Made by a program: the position numbers and the translations under genes
Source: Caulobacter segnis
Lineage (GTDB): Bacteria; Pseudomonadota; Alphaproteobacteria; Caulobacterales; Caulobacteraceae
Length of the DNA stretch: 64,000 nt
Reading direction: 5' to 3'
NCBI RefSeq assembly: GCF_029543125.1
Contig: NZ_JARQWW010000009.1
Coordinates: 1-64,000 of the forward strand
Shown: positions 55,651-64,000 of the stretch, piece after piece
Layout: each line of letters starts with the position of its first letter
Position numbering within the stretch: position 1 is the stretch's first letter
Notes under the pieces: generated by a model
What the model saw: only the letters and a program-made list of their open reading frames with translations
What the model was told of the DNA's origin: nothing
The model's database searches: none

Positions 55651-56613
55651 ATGGAACCGACGAAGACTGGCGGGCTGGGCTTGAAGCGGCGTCCCAAGGG
55701 GGTGCTGGAACTGGGCTGGGCCTGTTTCGAGAGCGCCGCCTCCGGCCGCACCGAGCACGTGCCGACGGCGCTTTGCTATCCCGACACCCTGGTGCGCCGC
55801 ACGACCTTCGAGGCCGGCGGCGGACACGGCTGGCGCATCAGCGCCCTGACCACACCGCGCGACCGTCCCGCGCCGATCAAGTATGTTGTCGTCACCGGCG
55901 CGCCGTCCTGGGCCGAATACTGGGCGCCGGTCCTGGCCGCCCTGCCCCAGGACCGCGAGATGGTGGTGGTCGACCGCCCCGGCTTCGCCGGCAGCGAGCC
56001 CGTTGAATATGTGGGCGACATCCGCACCCAGGCCGAGGCCCTGGCCCCGCTGATGGCCTCGCAGAAAGGTCAGAAGGTGCTGGTGATCGGCCAGTCCTAC
56101 GGCGCGGCGATCGCCACCCTGATGGCGGAGGCCGCCGACCAGAATCGCCTCGCTGGCTTGGTCCTGCTGTCCGGCTACTTCGGCGAGCCGGGACCCACCG
56201 CGCGTGTGCTGGTCAAGCTGGGCTCCAAGGTGCTGAAGCTGATCCCCCGCGACCTGCGCAACGCGGTGCTGGAGGTGATGGGCCAGGCGGGCCAGCTGGA
56301 GCGGATGCGCATCGCCCTCGCCCGCCTGCGCGCGCCGGTCCACGTGATCCACGGCGACGCCGACGACTTCGCCCCGCTGGAGACGGCGGAGCGGCTGGCC
56401 GCCAATGCGAAGACCCGTACGCCGGCTCGATTCGTATCGGTGCCTGGCGCGGATCATTTCCTGAACGACGGCCCGCCGGAGGCGCTGCTGCGCCTGCTGG
56501 AGGACTGCCTGCCGGTGGAGCGGCCGCTGTTCCAGCTGCCGAAACTGACCTGGCCGACGTTTGCCTGGCCCCTGAAAGCAAAGGCCGCCGCCGGCGGAGC
56601 CGTGGCGGCCTAG
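55651..56613 (+). CDS. Alpha/beta hydrolase family protein
   Basis: A 320-residue alpha/beta hydrolase. Motifs are VVTGAPSWAEYWAPV (oxyanion), VVVDRPGFAGSEPVEYVGD, the nucleophile elbow VIGQSYGAAIATLM, VIHGDADDFAPLETAERL (acid) and VPGADHFLNDGPPEAL (His). No signal peptide is visible from 55651. An ATG at 55570 is also in frame. It could be a lipase, esterase or haloalkane-like hydrolase; context gives no help. It is divergent from clpB. Confidence 0.85.
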   Translation: MEPTKTGGLGLKRRPKGVLELGWACFESAASGRTEHVPTALCYPDTLVRRTTFEAGGGHGWRISALTTPRDRPAPIKYVVVTGAPSWAEYWAPVLAALPQDREMVVVDRPGFAGSEPVEYVGDIRTQAEALAPLMASQKGQKVLVIGQSYGAAIATLMAEAADQNRLAGLVLLSGYFGEPGPTARVLVKLGSKVLKLIPRDLRNAVLEVMGQAGQLERMRIALARLRAPVHVIHGDADDFAPLETAERLAANAKTRTPARFVSVPGADHFLNDGPPEALLRLLEDCLPVERPLFQLPKLTWPTFAWPLKAKAAAGGAVAA

Positions 56614-56622
56614 CTTTTCAGA

Positions 56623-58029
56623 TCACTTCGCCGCGTAGAGCTTGGTGACTTCGTAGAGGAAGTCCCGGCCCTCATAGAGCGACTTCACGCGGATGCGTTC
56701 GTTCAGGCCGTGGGCGTTGGAGCCGGCGGCGTCGCTGAACATGCCCGACAGGCCATAGGTCTTGATGCCGGCGGCGTTGGTGAAGCGGCCGTCGGTGGCG
56801 CCGGTGGACATGGACGGCACCAGGGGCGTGCCCGGCCACAGCTTGGCGGCGACCGCCTTGGCCGGGCCGGTGATGCGGGCGTCCAGCGGCGGCGGCACGT
56901 TCACCGGGCTCGGCTTGGCGGCCAGAGTGATGCTGATGCGCGGATCACCCATGACGTCCTGCAGGGTCTTCAGCACATCATTGGGGTTCACGCCCGGCAG
57001 GATGCGGCAGTTCACATTGGCCCGGGCGCGCTGCGGCAGGGCGTTCGGCGCATGGCCGGCGTTGACCGTGGTGGCCACGCAGGTGGTGCGCATCATGCTG
57101 TTGCGGGCGCGGTTCTTGGCCACGGCCGCGACCTTGGCCGGATCGTTCGGGTCAGCCACCACCGCCGCCAGGACCGCGCCAGTCTCGCCCGGCTCGATCT
57201 TCGACAGCTCGGTGAAGTTCATCCGCACCGCTTCGTTCAGCGCTACGGGGAAGTCATAGGCCCCGATCTTCGAGATCGCCGCCGACAGGTTGTAGATGGC
57301 GTTGTCCTTGATCGGTGTCGAGGAGTGGCCGCCGGGGTTCGTCGTCTCCAGCGTATAGTCCTGATAGACCTTCTCGCCCGCCTGAATGCCCAGGAACACC
57401 GGCTTGCCGTTGGCGTCCAGCAGGCCGCCGGCCCCCTCGTTCAGGGCGAATTCGGAATCGAGCGCGGCGGGGTGGGTCTTCAGCAGCCACTCGACGCCGT
57501 TGAAGGTGTCGGGCGTCTCCTCGCCGCAGGTCAGGGCCAGCTTCAGGCCGCGGGCGGGTTTGAAGCCCTCCTGCTTGTAGCGGATCATGTTGTCGGTGAA
57601 GGCCGCCGCCATGGCTTTGTCGTCGGACGAGCCCCGCGCGTAGAAGAAGCCGTTCTCCTCCACCAGGGTGAAGGGATCGCGCTCCCAGTCGGCGCGGTTG
57701 GCCTCGACCACGTCGATGTGGGCCAGCAGCAGGATCGGCTTCAGCTTGGGGTTCTTGCCCGCCAGGGTGACGATCAGGTTGCCGTCCTTGGGCCGGTCGG
57801 CCGGATGCAAGATCTGGATGTCCGCGTCGGCATAGCCGGCGGCCTTCAGGCGGGCCGCCATTCGCTCCGAGGCCAGGGTGCAGCTGCCCGAGGACAGGGT
57901 GGTGTTGGTCTCCACCAGCTCTTTGTAGAGGGCCTTGAAGGCGGTCTGGTCCGGACGTTCCTGTGCCAGGGCCGAGCCGGCCGTGGAGAGTGCTGCGACG
58001 GCTGCGGCCGCGACGGCGATCTTGTTCAT
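56623..58029 (-). CDS. Exported M20-family metallopeptidase
   Basis: A 468-residue zinc peptidase with a signal peptide (MNKIAVAAAAVAALSTAGSA, cleavage after LAQ). M20 motifs include LLLAHIDVVEANRADWERDP and ARGSSDDKAMAAAF around the metal site, the TCGEETPDTF glutamates and GHAPNALPQRARANVNCRI in the dimerisation domain. The frame is open further upstream, but 58029 begins the signal. It probably degrades periplasmic peptides; carboxypeptidase Ss1- or DapE-type specificity cannot be told apart here. It converges with the alpha/beta hydrolase. Confidence 0.93.
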   Translation of the reverse strand: MNKIAVAAAAVAALSTAGSALAQERPDQTAFKALYKELVETNTTLSSGSCTLASERMAARLKAAGYADADIQILHPADRPKDGNLIVTLAGKNPKLKPILLLAHIDVVEANRADWERDPFTLVEENGFFYARGSSDDKAMAAAFTDNMIRYKQEGFKPARGLKLALTCGEETPDTFNGVEWLLKTHPAALDSEFALNEGAGGLLDANGKPVFLGIQAGEKVYQDYTLETTNPGGHSSTPIKDNAIYNLSAAISKIGAYDFPVALNEAVRMNFTELSKIEPGETGAVLAAVVADPNDPAKVAAVAKNRARNSMMRTTCVATTVNAGHAPNALPQRARANVNCRILPGVNPNDVLKTLQDVMGDPRISITLAAKPSPVNVPPPLDARITGPAKAVAAKLWPGTPLVPSMSTGATDGRFTNAAGIKTYGLSGMFSDAAGSNAHGLNERIRVKSLYEGRDFLYEVTKLYAAK

Positions 58030-58085
58030 ACGCTTCCCCCGAAATGGAAGCGGGAGCCTATGGGCGGAGTCGGGGCCAGGCAAAG

Positions 58086-58115
58086 AAAAACCCCGTTCGC
58101 GCGGGGCGAACGGGG
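58086..58115 (-). terminator. Rho-independent terminator of the glycine-zipper gene
   Basis: On the minus strand, a 10-bp stem CCCCGTTCGC/GCGAACGGGG with a 5-base loop is followed by TTTTTCTTTG. It lies 28 bases after the glycine-zipper stop. Confidence 0.9.
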
Positions 58116-58142
58116 CTTGGGTATGCAGACCGTGCTGTTGGC

Positions 58143-58514
58143 TTAGCGATAGTAGCCGTAACGGTCGTAGTCGCGTTGGGCCTGGCGGTAGCCGGCGTTG
58201 TAATAGCCACGATCGCGACGGTCGTTGTTGCGATAGGCGTAGCTGTTATAGGCCGGGCGGCTGTTGTAGCTGCGGTTGTAGCGACGCTTGTCCTTGGTGG
58301 TCGCCGCGCCGATGGCGGCGCCGGCGACAGCGCCCAGAGCCACCGACGAACCCTTGCCGTCACCGATGACGCCGCCGGCGACGCCGCCGATCACGGCGCC
58401 CAGCAGGGCGTTCTCGGTCTTGCGGCTGGCCGCAAAGGCGCCCGAGGCGGGCAGGGCCACCGCACCGGCAAGCGTGGCGGCGAGAGCGATCTTGGTGAAC
58501 TTGGTCGGCTTCAT
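58143..58514 (-). CDS. Exported glycine-zipper protein with Tyr/Arg/Asn-rich tail
   Basis: A 123-residue protein with a signal peptide (MKPTKFTKIALAATLAGAVA, cleavage near AFAAS). A glycine-zipper helix pair (LLGAVIGGVAGGVIGDGKGS, VALGAVAGAAIGAATTKDKR) follows, and then a low-complexity tail rich in Tyr, Arg and Asn. Glycine-zipper proteins insert in membranes, often as outer-membrane or envelope-stress components. Function unknown. A perfect terminator follows. No start alternatives. Confidence 0.88.
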   Translation of the reverse strand: MKPTKFTKIALAATLAGAVALPASGAFAASRKTENALLGAVIGGVAGGVIGDGKGSSVALGAVAGAAIGAATTKDKRRYNRSYNSRPAYNSYAYRNNDRRDRGYYNAGYRQAQRDYDRYGYYR

Positions 58515-58609
58515 AGCGGTCCTCCTTCAGTGTGGCCCCAGCCTAAAAGAGCCGGCCTGAACCCGATCTGAACCCGCAAGTTCAGGTGTGGTTCATCTTT
58601 GGAAGGAAG

Positions 58610-59545
58610 TCAGTGCGCAGCCTGCGGCACGGTCCGGTGCTTGTCCGCCGACCACAGGATGCCCGCCATGAGCAGGGCGATGGCGGCCCATTCGAAGGCG
58701 CGCGGCGTGCGGTGCTCCAGGATGAAACCGTAGAGCAAGGCGAACAGGGTCTCGAACACGATCAGCTGGCCCGACAAGCTCATGGGCAGCATGCGCGAGG
58801 CGCCGTTCCACAGGCCGTTGCCGACTACCGATGCCCCGATGGCGACGATGATCGAGACGCCCCAGAACATGGGATAGGCGTCCATGCCATGGCTGGCCCC
58901 GATGAAGAAGGCTGGCGCCAGCAGCAGCGCCTGGCCGCCGGTGACGAGGCCGGTCAGCAGGGACCATTCATTACTGGTGAAGTGCGGATGCGCCTTCAGA
59001 TGACGGGCGTTGTAGACAGCATAGGCCGTCCACGACAGCAGCGCCGCCACGGCGCAGGCGACGCCGACGACCAGATCAAGGGTCGAGGCGTCTGGTCCGC
59101 CGCCATGGCTGAACAGGTCGACATTGATGGCCGCCACCCCGGCCAGGATCACCAGCAGGGGGCCGGCCATGTCGCGCAGCTTCAGGGAGTCGTGCCCGCG
59201 GCCGAACAAACTTGCGCTCACCGGCACCAGGCCGACGATCAGGCTGGCTACGGCGATGCCGGCCTTCTGGATCGCCACCACCAGGAACAGGAAATAGACG
59301 ATGTTGCCGGCCAGGCTGAGCCAGAACAGGGCCTTCCAGTCGGCCCGGGTGACGCGCGGCGCCAGCCGCCGCCACAGGGGCGCGATGAGCAGCAGGGAGG
59401 CCAGGCCATAGGCCAGGTAGCGGCCGGCCGACAGCTCCACCGGGGAGAAGCCGGTCAGCATCTTCGGGCCGAGGAAGACCAGGCCCCAGAGCGCCCCGGC
59501 GCCGACGCCGCAAGCGATACCCAGGGCCTGACGATTGGAGGCCAT
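58610..59545 (-). CDS. EamA/DMT-family transporter
   Basis: A 311-residue member of the drug/metabolite transporter superfamily, with ten hydrophobic segments and two EamA repeats (IACGVGAGALWGLVFLGPKM, VACAVAALLSWTAYAVYNAR). ATGs at 59557 and 59545 are both in frame; 59545 is slightly preferred. Substrates of the family include amino acids, nucleobases and drugs, and cannot be guessed here. Confidence 0.88.
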   Translation of the reverse strand: MASNRQALGIACGVGAGALWGLVFLGPKMLTGFSPVELSAGRYLAYGLASLLLIAPLWRRLAPRVTRADWKALFWLSLAGNIVYFLFLVVAIQKAGIAVASLIVGLVPVSASLFGRGHDSLKLRDMAGPLLVILAGVAAINVDLFSHGGGPDASTLDLVVGVACAVAALLSWTAYAVYNARHLKAHPHFTSNEWSLLTGLVTGGQALLLAPAFFIGASHGMDAYPMFWGVSIIVAIGASVVGNGLWNGASRMLPMSLSGQLIVFETLFALLYGFILEHRTPRAFEWAAIALLMAGILWSADKHRTVPQAAH

Positions 59546-59559
59546 TGTCATCCCCACGA

Positions 59560-59633
59560 CCGCTCATCCCCGCGAAGGCGGGGATCCATTCGGACGCTCA
59601 GCTTGGGTCCCCGCCTTCGCGGGGATTAAGCGG
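59560..59633. repeat. REP-like inverted repeat, copy 2
   Basis: Arms CTCATCCCCGCGAAGGCGGG and TCCCCGCCTTCGCGGGGATT enclose a spacer with GCTCAGCTTGGG, which is the reverse complement of the spacer word in copy 1 (24058-24130). The copies are therefore in opposite orientation. It lies between the EamA gene and the lysC stop. Confidence 0.87.
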
Positions 59634-59637
59634 AAAC

Positions 59638-60885
59638 CTAGAGTTGGTCCAGGCCGTAGGCGGCGTGCAGGGCGCGCACCGCCAGTTCGGTATAGGCGGC
59701 GTCGATCAGCACGCTGATCTTGATCTCCGAGGTGGAGATCACCTGGATGTTCACGCCCTTGGCGGCCAGCGCCTCGAACATGCTCTTGGCGACGCCGGTG
59801 TGCGAACGCATGCCCACGCCGATGACCGAGACCTTCGAGACGTCTTCGTCGACGGCCACATCCTCGAAGCCGATCTCCGGCTGGTGGCTGCGGACGATCT
59901 CGACCGCGCGCTGGGCGTCACGCTTGCCGACGGTGAACTCCATGTTCGCCGTGTCGGCGGTGCGGGCCCGCGACTGGACGATCATGTCCACGTTGACGTT
60001 GGCGTCCGCCAGGGCGCCGAAGATCTTCGACGACACACCCGGATGATCGGGCAGGCCCAGCAGGGTGATCTTGGCTTCGTCGCGGCTGTAGGCGACGCCG
60101 GAAACGATGCGCTTTTCCATGATCTCTTCCTCGTCGCACACGATGGTGCCCTGGCCGGGGGCTTCGCCCGGCTCGACAAAGCTTGAAAGGACGCGGACGG
60201 GCACGCGCTGGGCCATGGCCAGCTCGACCGAACGGGTCTGCAGGACCTTCGCCCCGAGGGAGGCCATCTCCAGCATCTCCTCATAGGAGATCTTGGCGAG
60301 CTTCTTGGCCTTGCTCTCGATGCGCGGGTCGGTGGTGTAGACGCCGTCGACGTCCGTATAGATGTCGCAGGCCCCGCCCACGGCCGCGGCGATGGCCACG
60401 GCGCTGGTGTCGGAGCCGCCACGGCCCAGCGTGGCGATGCGGTTGTCGCGGGTCACGCCCTGGAAGCCGGCGATGACGGCGATCTCGCCGGCTTCGAACG
60501 CCTTCACCAGGTTATCGGCGGGAATGTCGTCGATGCGGGCCTTGCCGTGCGCGTCGTCGGTGATGATCGGCACCTGCCAACCCATCCACGAGCGCGCCCG
60601 ATGGCCCATGTTGCGCAGGGTCATGGCCAGCAGGCCGGCCGTGACCTGTTCGCCGCTGGCGACCACCGCGTCATACTCCGCGTCCGAGGCGGGAATGCCC
60701 TGGGCGGCAGGGCCGGCGCCGTCGGTCCACGCGACCAGTTCGTTGGTCTTGCCGCTCATGGCCGAGACCACGACGGCCACCTGTTTGCCGGTCGCCACCT
60801 CGGCCGCCACGAGGCGCGCGACGCGCCGGATGCGTTCGAGGTCGGCCACCGAGGTGCCGCCGAATTTCATCACCAGCCGGGACAT
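59638..60885 (-). CDS. lysC: Aspartate kinase
   Basis: A 415-residue aspartokinase that starts the lysine, threonine and methionine pathways. The N terminus carries IVMKFGGTS-type sequence (LVMKFGGTSVADLERIRRVA), GRGGSDTSAVAIAAAVGG is the ATP/aspartate site and two ACT domains follow (LLGLPDHPGVSSKIFGALAD, VIGVGMRSHTGVAKSMFEAL). The length is typical of a lysine- or threonine-inhibited enzyme. It is a monocistronic gene here; ubiG, divergent nearby, keeps the Caulobacter-like neighbourhood. Confidence 0.96.
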   Translation of the reverse strand: MSRLVMKFGGTSVADLERIRRVARLVAAEVATGKQVAVVVSAMSGKTNELVAWTDGAGPAAQGIPASDAEYDAVVASGEQVTAGLLAMTLRNMGHRARSWMGWQVPIITDDAHGKARIDDIPADNLVKAFEAGEIAVIAGFQGVTRDNRIATLGRGGSDTSAVAIAAAVGGACDIYTDVDGVYTTDPRIESKAKKLAKISYEEMLEMASLGAKVLQTRSVELAMAQRVPVRVLSSFVEPGEAPGQGTIVCDEEEIMEKRIVSGVAYSRDEAKITLLGLPDHPGVSSKIFGALADANVNVDMIVQSRARTADTANMEFTVGKRDAQRAVEIVRSHQPEIGFEDVAVDEDVSKVSVIGVGMRSHTGVAKSMFEALAAKGVNIQVISTSEIKISVLIDAAYTELAVRALHAAYGLDQL

Positions 60886-61012
60886 GAGACCGGTCGTTCC
60901 TTGATGCGGTTATTTATTGCGCGCTCAGCGCCGAGGGCCCAATCCCGACGCAAGCCGCCGCCTTCTAGACGCCAAAATGCGGCGCCGCAATGCGCGAAGG
61001 CGTAAAAATCGC

Positions 61013-62137
61013 TCAGTTTCGTTTCGGCGCGCCCGGCTCCGCCCGCTCGGCGATCGGCCGCACCTTGTCGAGCAAGGCGTAGAGGAAGCGGCCCGGCTCC
61101 TCGATCATCATCAGGTGCGCCGAATGGTCGAACCAGACGATCTGCTTCTTCGGGGCGCGCAGGTTGTTCATCCACGCTTCCGTCACTTCTGCCGGGGTGG
61201 TGTAGTCGTGGCGCCCCAGGAACATGAAGGTCGGCGCCTCCAGGCGACGGACGTGGTCGAAGCTCACGTACGCCAACTTGGGCAGCAAAACCTCCACCGC
61301 CATGTCGCTGCCCCTCGACCAGCCCTTCAGATCATCGGGCCCGTAGTCGGGCGACAGGCGTGACGACAGGAAGTAATGGCGGGCGTTGTCGCGGCCGGCG
61401 CTGAGATAGCCGTAGCGGATCGACCACTTGCGCTGGGTCTCGATCTTCTTGGTGTCGAAATCACCAGGACCGGGATAGGGCTGCAGGGCTTCCAGCTCAG
61501 CGACGGCTTCGTCGTTTCCCGCCTTCCTGGCGGCGGCGAGGACGGCGTTGAACCCGACCCGCTCGTTCTCACGGAAGTTGATCACCTGCCCCGCGCCTAC
61601 ATAGGCGTGCAGCAGGTCCGGGCGCTTGGCGGCCACCGACAGGCCGACGATTGTTCCCCAGCTGTGGCCCACCAGAATGACCTTGCGCTTGCCCAGCTTC
61701 TTGGTGACCTGCTCGATCAGGTCGATGGCGTCGTCCCGATATTGATCGACCGTCATGGTCGCCGCGATAGCCTTGGGATCGTTGAGAGCGTAGGACTTGC
61801 CCGCCCCGCGCTGGTCCCACTGAACCACGGTGAAGTAGTCCTCCCAGGGACGCTGGAACGTCCAGGCCATGGGCAGCTCCGGCGCCGCGGGTCCGCCGTG
61901 GATGAAGATCACGATGGGGTTGGCCCGGTCAGAGCCTCGGATCGACACCCATTGCCGCGCGCCGCCCAGGGTCATAGGCCCGTTCTCGTTGACGCCGTTC
62001 GGGGTCACGATCTTCTGCACATCGGCGACGATCGCCTTTGCTGGAGCATAGGGATCAGCGGCCGGAGCTGTCGGCGCCTGGGCGTGGGCCGCGGCGGCGA
62101 AGGCGGCGAACAAGGCGGCGACGGCGACTACGCGCAT
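61013..62137 (-). CDS. Exported alpha/beta hydrolase, proline iminopeptidase-like
   Basis: A 374-residue hydrolase with a signal peptide (MRVVAVAALFAAFAAAAHAQ). The S33 family pattern is visible: VIFIHGGPAAPELPMAW, VVQWDQRGAGKSYALNDP, the nucleophile elbow ILVGHSWGTIVGLSVA, FMFLGRHDYTTP (acid) and DHSAHLMMIEEPGRF (His). It may cleave N-terminal prolines or esters in the periplasm. The frame is open upstream, but 62137 starts the signal. An ATGTGT/ACACAT inverted repeat lies 14-30 bases before the start. Confidence 0.9.
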   Translation of the reverse strand: MRVVAVAALFAAFAAAAHAQAPTAPAADPYAPAKAIVADVQKIVTPNGVNENGPMTLGGARQWVSIRGSDRANPIVIFIHGGPAAPELPMAWTFQRPWEDYFTVVQWDQRGAGKSYALNDPKAIAATMTVDQYRDDAIDLIEQVTKKLGKRKVILVGHSWGTIVGLSVAAKRPDLLHAYVGAGQVINFRENERVGFNAVLAAARKAGNDEAVAELEALQPYPGPGDFDTKKIETQRKWSIRYGYLSAGRDNARHYFLSSRLSPDYGPDDLKGWSRGSDMAVEVLLPKLAYVSFDHVRRLEAPTFMFLGRHDYTTPAEVTEAWMNNLRAPKKQIVWFDHSAHLMMIEEPGRFLYALLDKVRPIAERAEPGAPKRN

Positions 62138-62151
62138 GGGAACCTCAAACA

Positions 62152-62167
62152 ATGTGTATCGACACAT
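62152..62167. promoter_or_regulatory. Candidate operator, inverted repeat ATGTGT-N4-ACACAT
   Basis: Six-base perfect arms, ATGTGT and ACACAT, with an ATCG spacer lie 14 bases upstream of the proline iminopeptidase-like start. The spacing suits a TetR- or MarR-type repressor, but no regulator gene is adjacent. Confidence 0.35.
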
Positions 62168-62254
62168 AGAGGAGACATCGAGCACCTCGGACGGATGCGT
62201 GTTCTGGCATTAAACCTTCGTCACTTGCCGAGGCCCCCGCTAGAATAGCTGTCG

Positions 62255-63001
62255 ATGAGTCAGCCCTACACCTCCATCGACCCGGAAGAGGTCGAGCGTT
62301 TCTCCCGCATCGCCGCCGAATGGTGGGATCCGCACGGCAAGTTCGCGCCGCTGCACGTGTTCAATCCCGTGCGGCTGAACTTCATCCGTGATCAGGCCTG
62401 CGCCCATTTCGGCCGCGATCCGAAGGCGCGCCGGCCGTTCGAGGGGCTGAAGCTGCTGGATATCGGCTGCGGCGGGGGACTGCTGTCGGAGCCCATGGCC
62501 CGGTTGGGCTTCGAGGTGACGGCCGTCGACGCGTCGGAGCGCAACATCAAGACCGCCTCCACCCATGCCGCCGAGCAGGGGCTGGAGATCGACTTCCGCG
62601 CCAGCACCGCCGAGGCCCTGCTGGCTGATGGCGTGGGTCCGTTCGACATCGTCCTGAACATGGAGGTGATCGAGCACGTGACCGATCCGGGCGAGTTCGC
62701 CCGCACCTGCTCGCGCCTGCTGAAGCCCGGCGGCCTGATGATCGTCGCGACCCTGAACCGCACGCTCAAGGCTTTGGCCCTGGCCAAGGTCGGCGCCGAG
62801 TACGTCCTGCGCTGGGTTCCGGCTGGCACGCACGACTGGCGCAAGTTCCTGAAACCCGAGGAGGTGCGCGGCTTCCTGGCGGGCGAACCGGTGGAGATCG
62901 CGGGACCGTTCGGCGTGTCCTACAGCCCCCTGACCGGGCGCTGGAGCCAGTCGAACGACAGCGACGTCAACTACATGATGACGGTGAAGCGGTCGGCCTG
63001 A
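62255..63001 (+). CDS. ubiG: Ubiquinone biosynthesis O-methyltransferase
   Basis: A 248-residue SAM-dependent methyltransferase that performs both O-methylations of ubiquinone synthesis. The hallmark N terminus ([32 protein letters not shown]), the SAM site [19 protein letters not shown] and [16 protein letters not shown] are present, and [18 protein letters not shown] closes the protein. It is a single gene, divergent from the proline iminopeptidase-like gene. Confidence 0.96.
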   Translation: MSQPYTSIDPEEVERFSRIAAEWWDPHGKFAPLHVFNPVRLNFIRDQACAHFGRDPKARRPFEGLKLLDIGCGGGLLSEPMARLGFEVTAVDASERNIKTASTHAAEQGLEIDFRASTAEALLADGVGPFDIVLNMEVIEHVTDPGEFARTCSRLLKPGGLMIVATLNRTLKALALAKVGAEYVLRWVPAGTHDWRKFLKPEEVRGFLAGEPVEIAGPFGVSYSPLTGRWSQSNDSDVNYMMTVKRSA

Positions 63002-63063
63002 GGAAACCCTCAGCTTGAGCATGCGTTTCCGAGGCTGACCTTTTCAGCCGAGGAGACGCCGCC

Positions 63064-63357
63064 ATGCGCCTTTCGATGATCACCCTCGCCGCCTTTGCCG
63101 CCATCGGCGTGGCGGCCGCTCCCCTCGCCCAGGCCGAAGCCGCGCCGGAGAAGCGCGTCTATGTCTGCGACTACAAGAAGTCCAAGGCCAACAAGGGCAC
63201 TCTGATCGGCGGCGCCAGCGGCGCCCTGCTGGGCAGCGCGGTGGCCGGCAACGGCGCCAAGACCGAAGGCGCGGTGCTGGGCGGCGTGGTCGGCGCGGTG
63301 GCGGGCCACGAGATCGCCAAGAAGGACGCCAAGCGCTGCCGGTACGTGTACCGCTAG
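63064..63357 (+). CDS. Exported glycine-zipper (Rick_17kDa-like) protein
   Basis: A 97-residue protein with a signal peptide (MRLSMITLAAFAAIGVAAAP, cleavage after QAEA). The mature part has two Cys residues (CDYKKSKANK and CRYVYR) and a glycine-zipper helix pair (LIGGASGALLGSAVAGNGAK, VLGGVVGAVAGHEIAKKDAK). GAGGAG precedes the ATG. It probably lies in the envelope. It is unrelated by position to the glycine-zipper gene at 58143, but is of the same type. Confidence 0.88.
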   Translation: MRLSMITLAAFAAIGVAAAPLAQAEAAPEKRVYVCDYKKSKANKGTLIGGASGALLGSAVAGNGAKTEGAVLGGVVGAVAGHEIAKKDAKRCRYVYR

Positions 63358-63426
63358 GAGAGAATTCGAAGACTCCCGGCGGTGACTAAGGATGACACGA
63401 TCAGAGCAAAGGAAGACTGACGGAGA

Positions 63427-63864
63427 CTAGTTCACATCCGTCTTCTTGGGCGGCGGCGGCGGCAGCGGCGCGACCTGGATGCCGTCGGCGACGAGGTCCT
63501 TGACCTCCTTCGGCGTGGCCGAGCCATAGATGCCGCGCTCTTCGGACTTGCCGTCGTGGATGTCGCGCGCCTCCTTGGCGAAGCGGTCGCCCACGTCGTC
63601 GAAGTTCTCCTCCACATGCGCGCGGACGCGGCCCATGGCCTCCATCATCATTTCGCGCATCTTCGGATCGCCGTCGGACGGCGCCGTCTTCTGCGCCTTC
63701 GTCCCGGCCACGGCGGGGGCCATGATCTGCTTGCGCACGCAGGCGCTGCCGCACACTGGGCATTCCAGCAGCCCACGGGCCGACTGGTCGTCATAGTCGG
63801 CAGAGGAGCCGAACCACCCTTCGAAGCCGTGGTCGTGCTCGCAGGAAAGCGCGTACTTGATCAT
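63427..63864 (-). CDS. DUF1178 family protein
   Basis: A 145-residue protein of the DUF1178 family: IKYALSCEHDHGFEGWFGSS at the N terminus, then LLECPVCGSACVRKQIMAPA with a CxxC-type pair and a variable acidic tail ending in Pro/Lys (PPPPPPKKTDVN). The two Cys may bind zinc. The family occurs with carbon-nitrogen hydrolase and ubiG in alphaproteobacteria, as here. Function unknown. Confidence 0.9.
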   Translation of the reverse strand: MIKYALSCEHDHGFEGWFGSSADYDDQSARGLLECPVCGSACVRKQIMAPAVAGTKAQKTAPSDGDPKMREMMMEAMGRVRAHVEENFDDVGDRFAKEARDIHDGKSEERGIYGSATPKEVKDLVADGIQVAPLPPPPPKKTDVN

Positions 63865-63873
63865 GAGCTGTAT

Positions 63874-64000
63874 TTAGGGACCGACGAAGGCGCGCGCATT
63901 CTTTAAGGCGGGGATGGCGGCGCGGGCCTTGTCGGCCGCCGCCAGATCGAGGTCAGCGATCAACACGCCCGGCTCGTCGTGGTCAAGTTTTCCGATCACC
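63874..64000 (-). CDS. Carbon-nitrogen hydrolase family protein, C-terminal part (cut by window end)
   Basis: The last 41 codons of a minus-strand gene. The encoded GKLDHDEPGVLIADLDLAAA and the following KARAAIPALKNARAF match the C terminus of Nit-type carbon-nitrogen hydrolases, with the typical GEPG-V-L-x-A-D-L-D motif. It stops 9 bases before the DUF1178 start and so is in the same operon. Its 5' end is outside the window. Confidence 0.85.
   Translation of the reverse strand, partial: VIGKLDHDEPGVLIADLDLAAADKARAAIPALKNARAFVGP

Overview
The window is high-GC chromosomal DNA from an alphaproteobacterium. The best fit is the Caulobacteraceae (Caulobacter or Phenylobacterium), inferred from four features: the ceramide synthesis locus, the imuA-imuB-dnaE2 SOS cassette with a GTTC-N7-GTTC box, REP-like palindromes of the Caulobacter type, and the ubiG/lysC/carbon-nitrogen hydrolase neighbourhood. 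Genes are dense, 4-bp ATGA or GTGA overlaps are common, and there is no insertion sequence, phage or CRISPR array.

Layout. 1-2195: alkylation repair, with an Ada-AlkA fusion divergent from ogt. 2226-19649: a block of about 17 kb devoted mostly to sphingolipid synthesis. It holds a TagF-like transferase, a fatty-acid/sphingolipid hydroxylase and a Wzx/MATE-like flippase (2226-5545). Next comes the ceramide backbone operon of acyl-ACP synthetase, CerR-type reductase, dedicated acyl carrier protein and serine palmitoyltransferase (5566-9784). An opposing operon of CDP-alcohol transferase, CpgB-type ceramide kinase and Mam41-like cytidylyltransferase (12779-9825) would make the anionic head group. 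A metallophosphoesterase, a DUF2141 protein and a HIT protein follow. Then comes a coupled operon of LptF-like and LptG-like permeases, the GNAT-like bacterial ceramide synthase and a MobA-like nucleotidyltransferase (14695-18891), and finally a LicC-like nucleotidyltransferase. Together these could form, hydroxylate, decorate and export an anionic ceramide phospholipid.

19833-30891: a lone hutG, tRNA-Arg(ACG), a Met-rich secreted protein, gamma-glutamyltransferase, a sensor kinase, a coupled pyrD operon, metX-metW and an EEP-family hydrolase. 30888-36371: the SOS mutagenesis cassette imuA-imuB-dnaE2, with its LexA box at 36392. 36496-43492: a GT-B-like protein, a VanZ-like protein, serC-serA (with a structured leader upstream and a hairpin cluster between the genes), two small proteins and a hybrid histidine kinase.

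43623-52841: mixed genes including thiD, an SdpR/SdpI-like pair with a perfect palindromic operator, an M50-like membrane protease, cspA, small hypotheticals and a Fur-box-controlled TonB receptor. 52914-64000: clpB, hydrolases, an M20 peptidase, two glycine-zipper proteins, an EamA exporter, lysC, ubiG, a DUF1178 protein and the 3' end of a carbon-nitrogen hydrolase.

The most interesting system is the sphingolipid island, especially its tailoring and transport genes. Its core is known from Caulobacter, but several members have no assigned step. Function calls rest on motifs and gene order read by eye; no database search was run.
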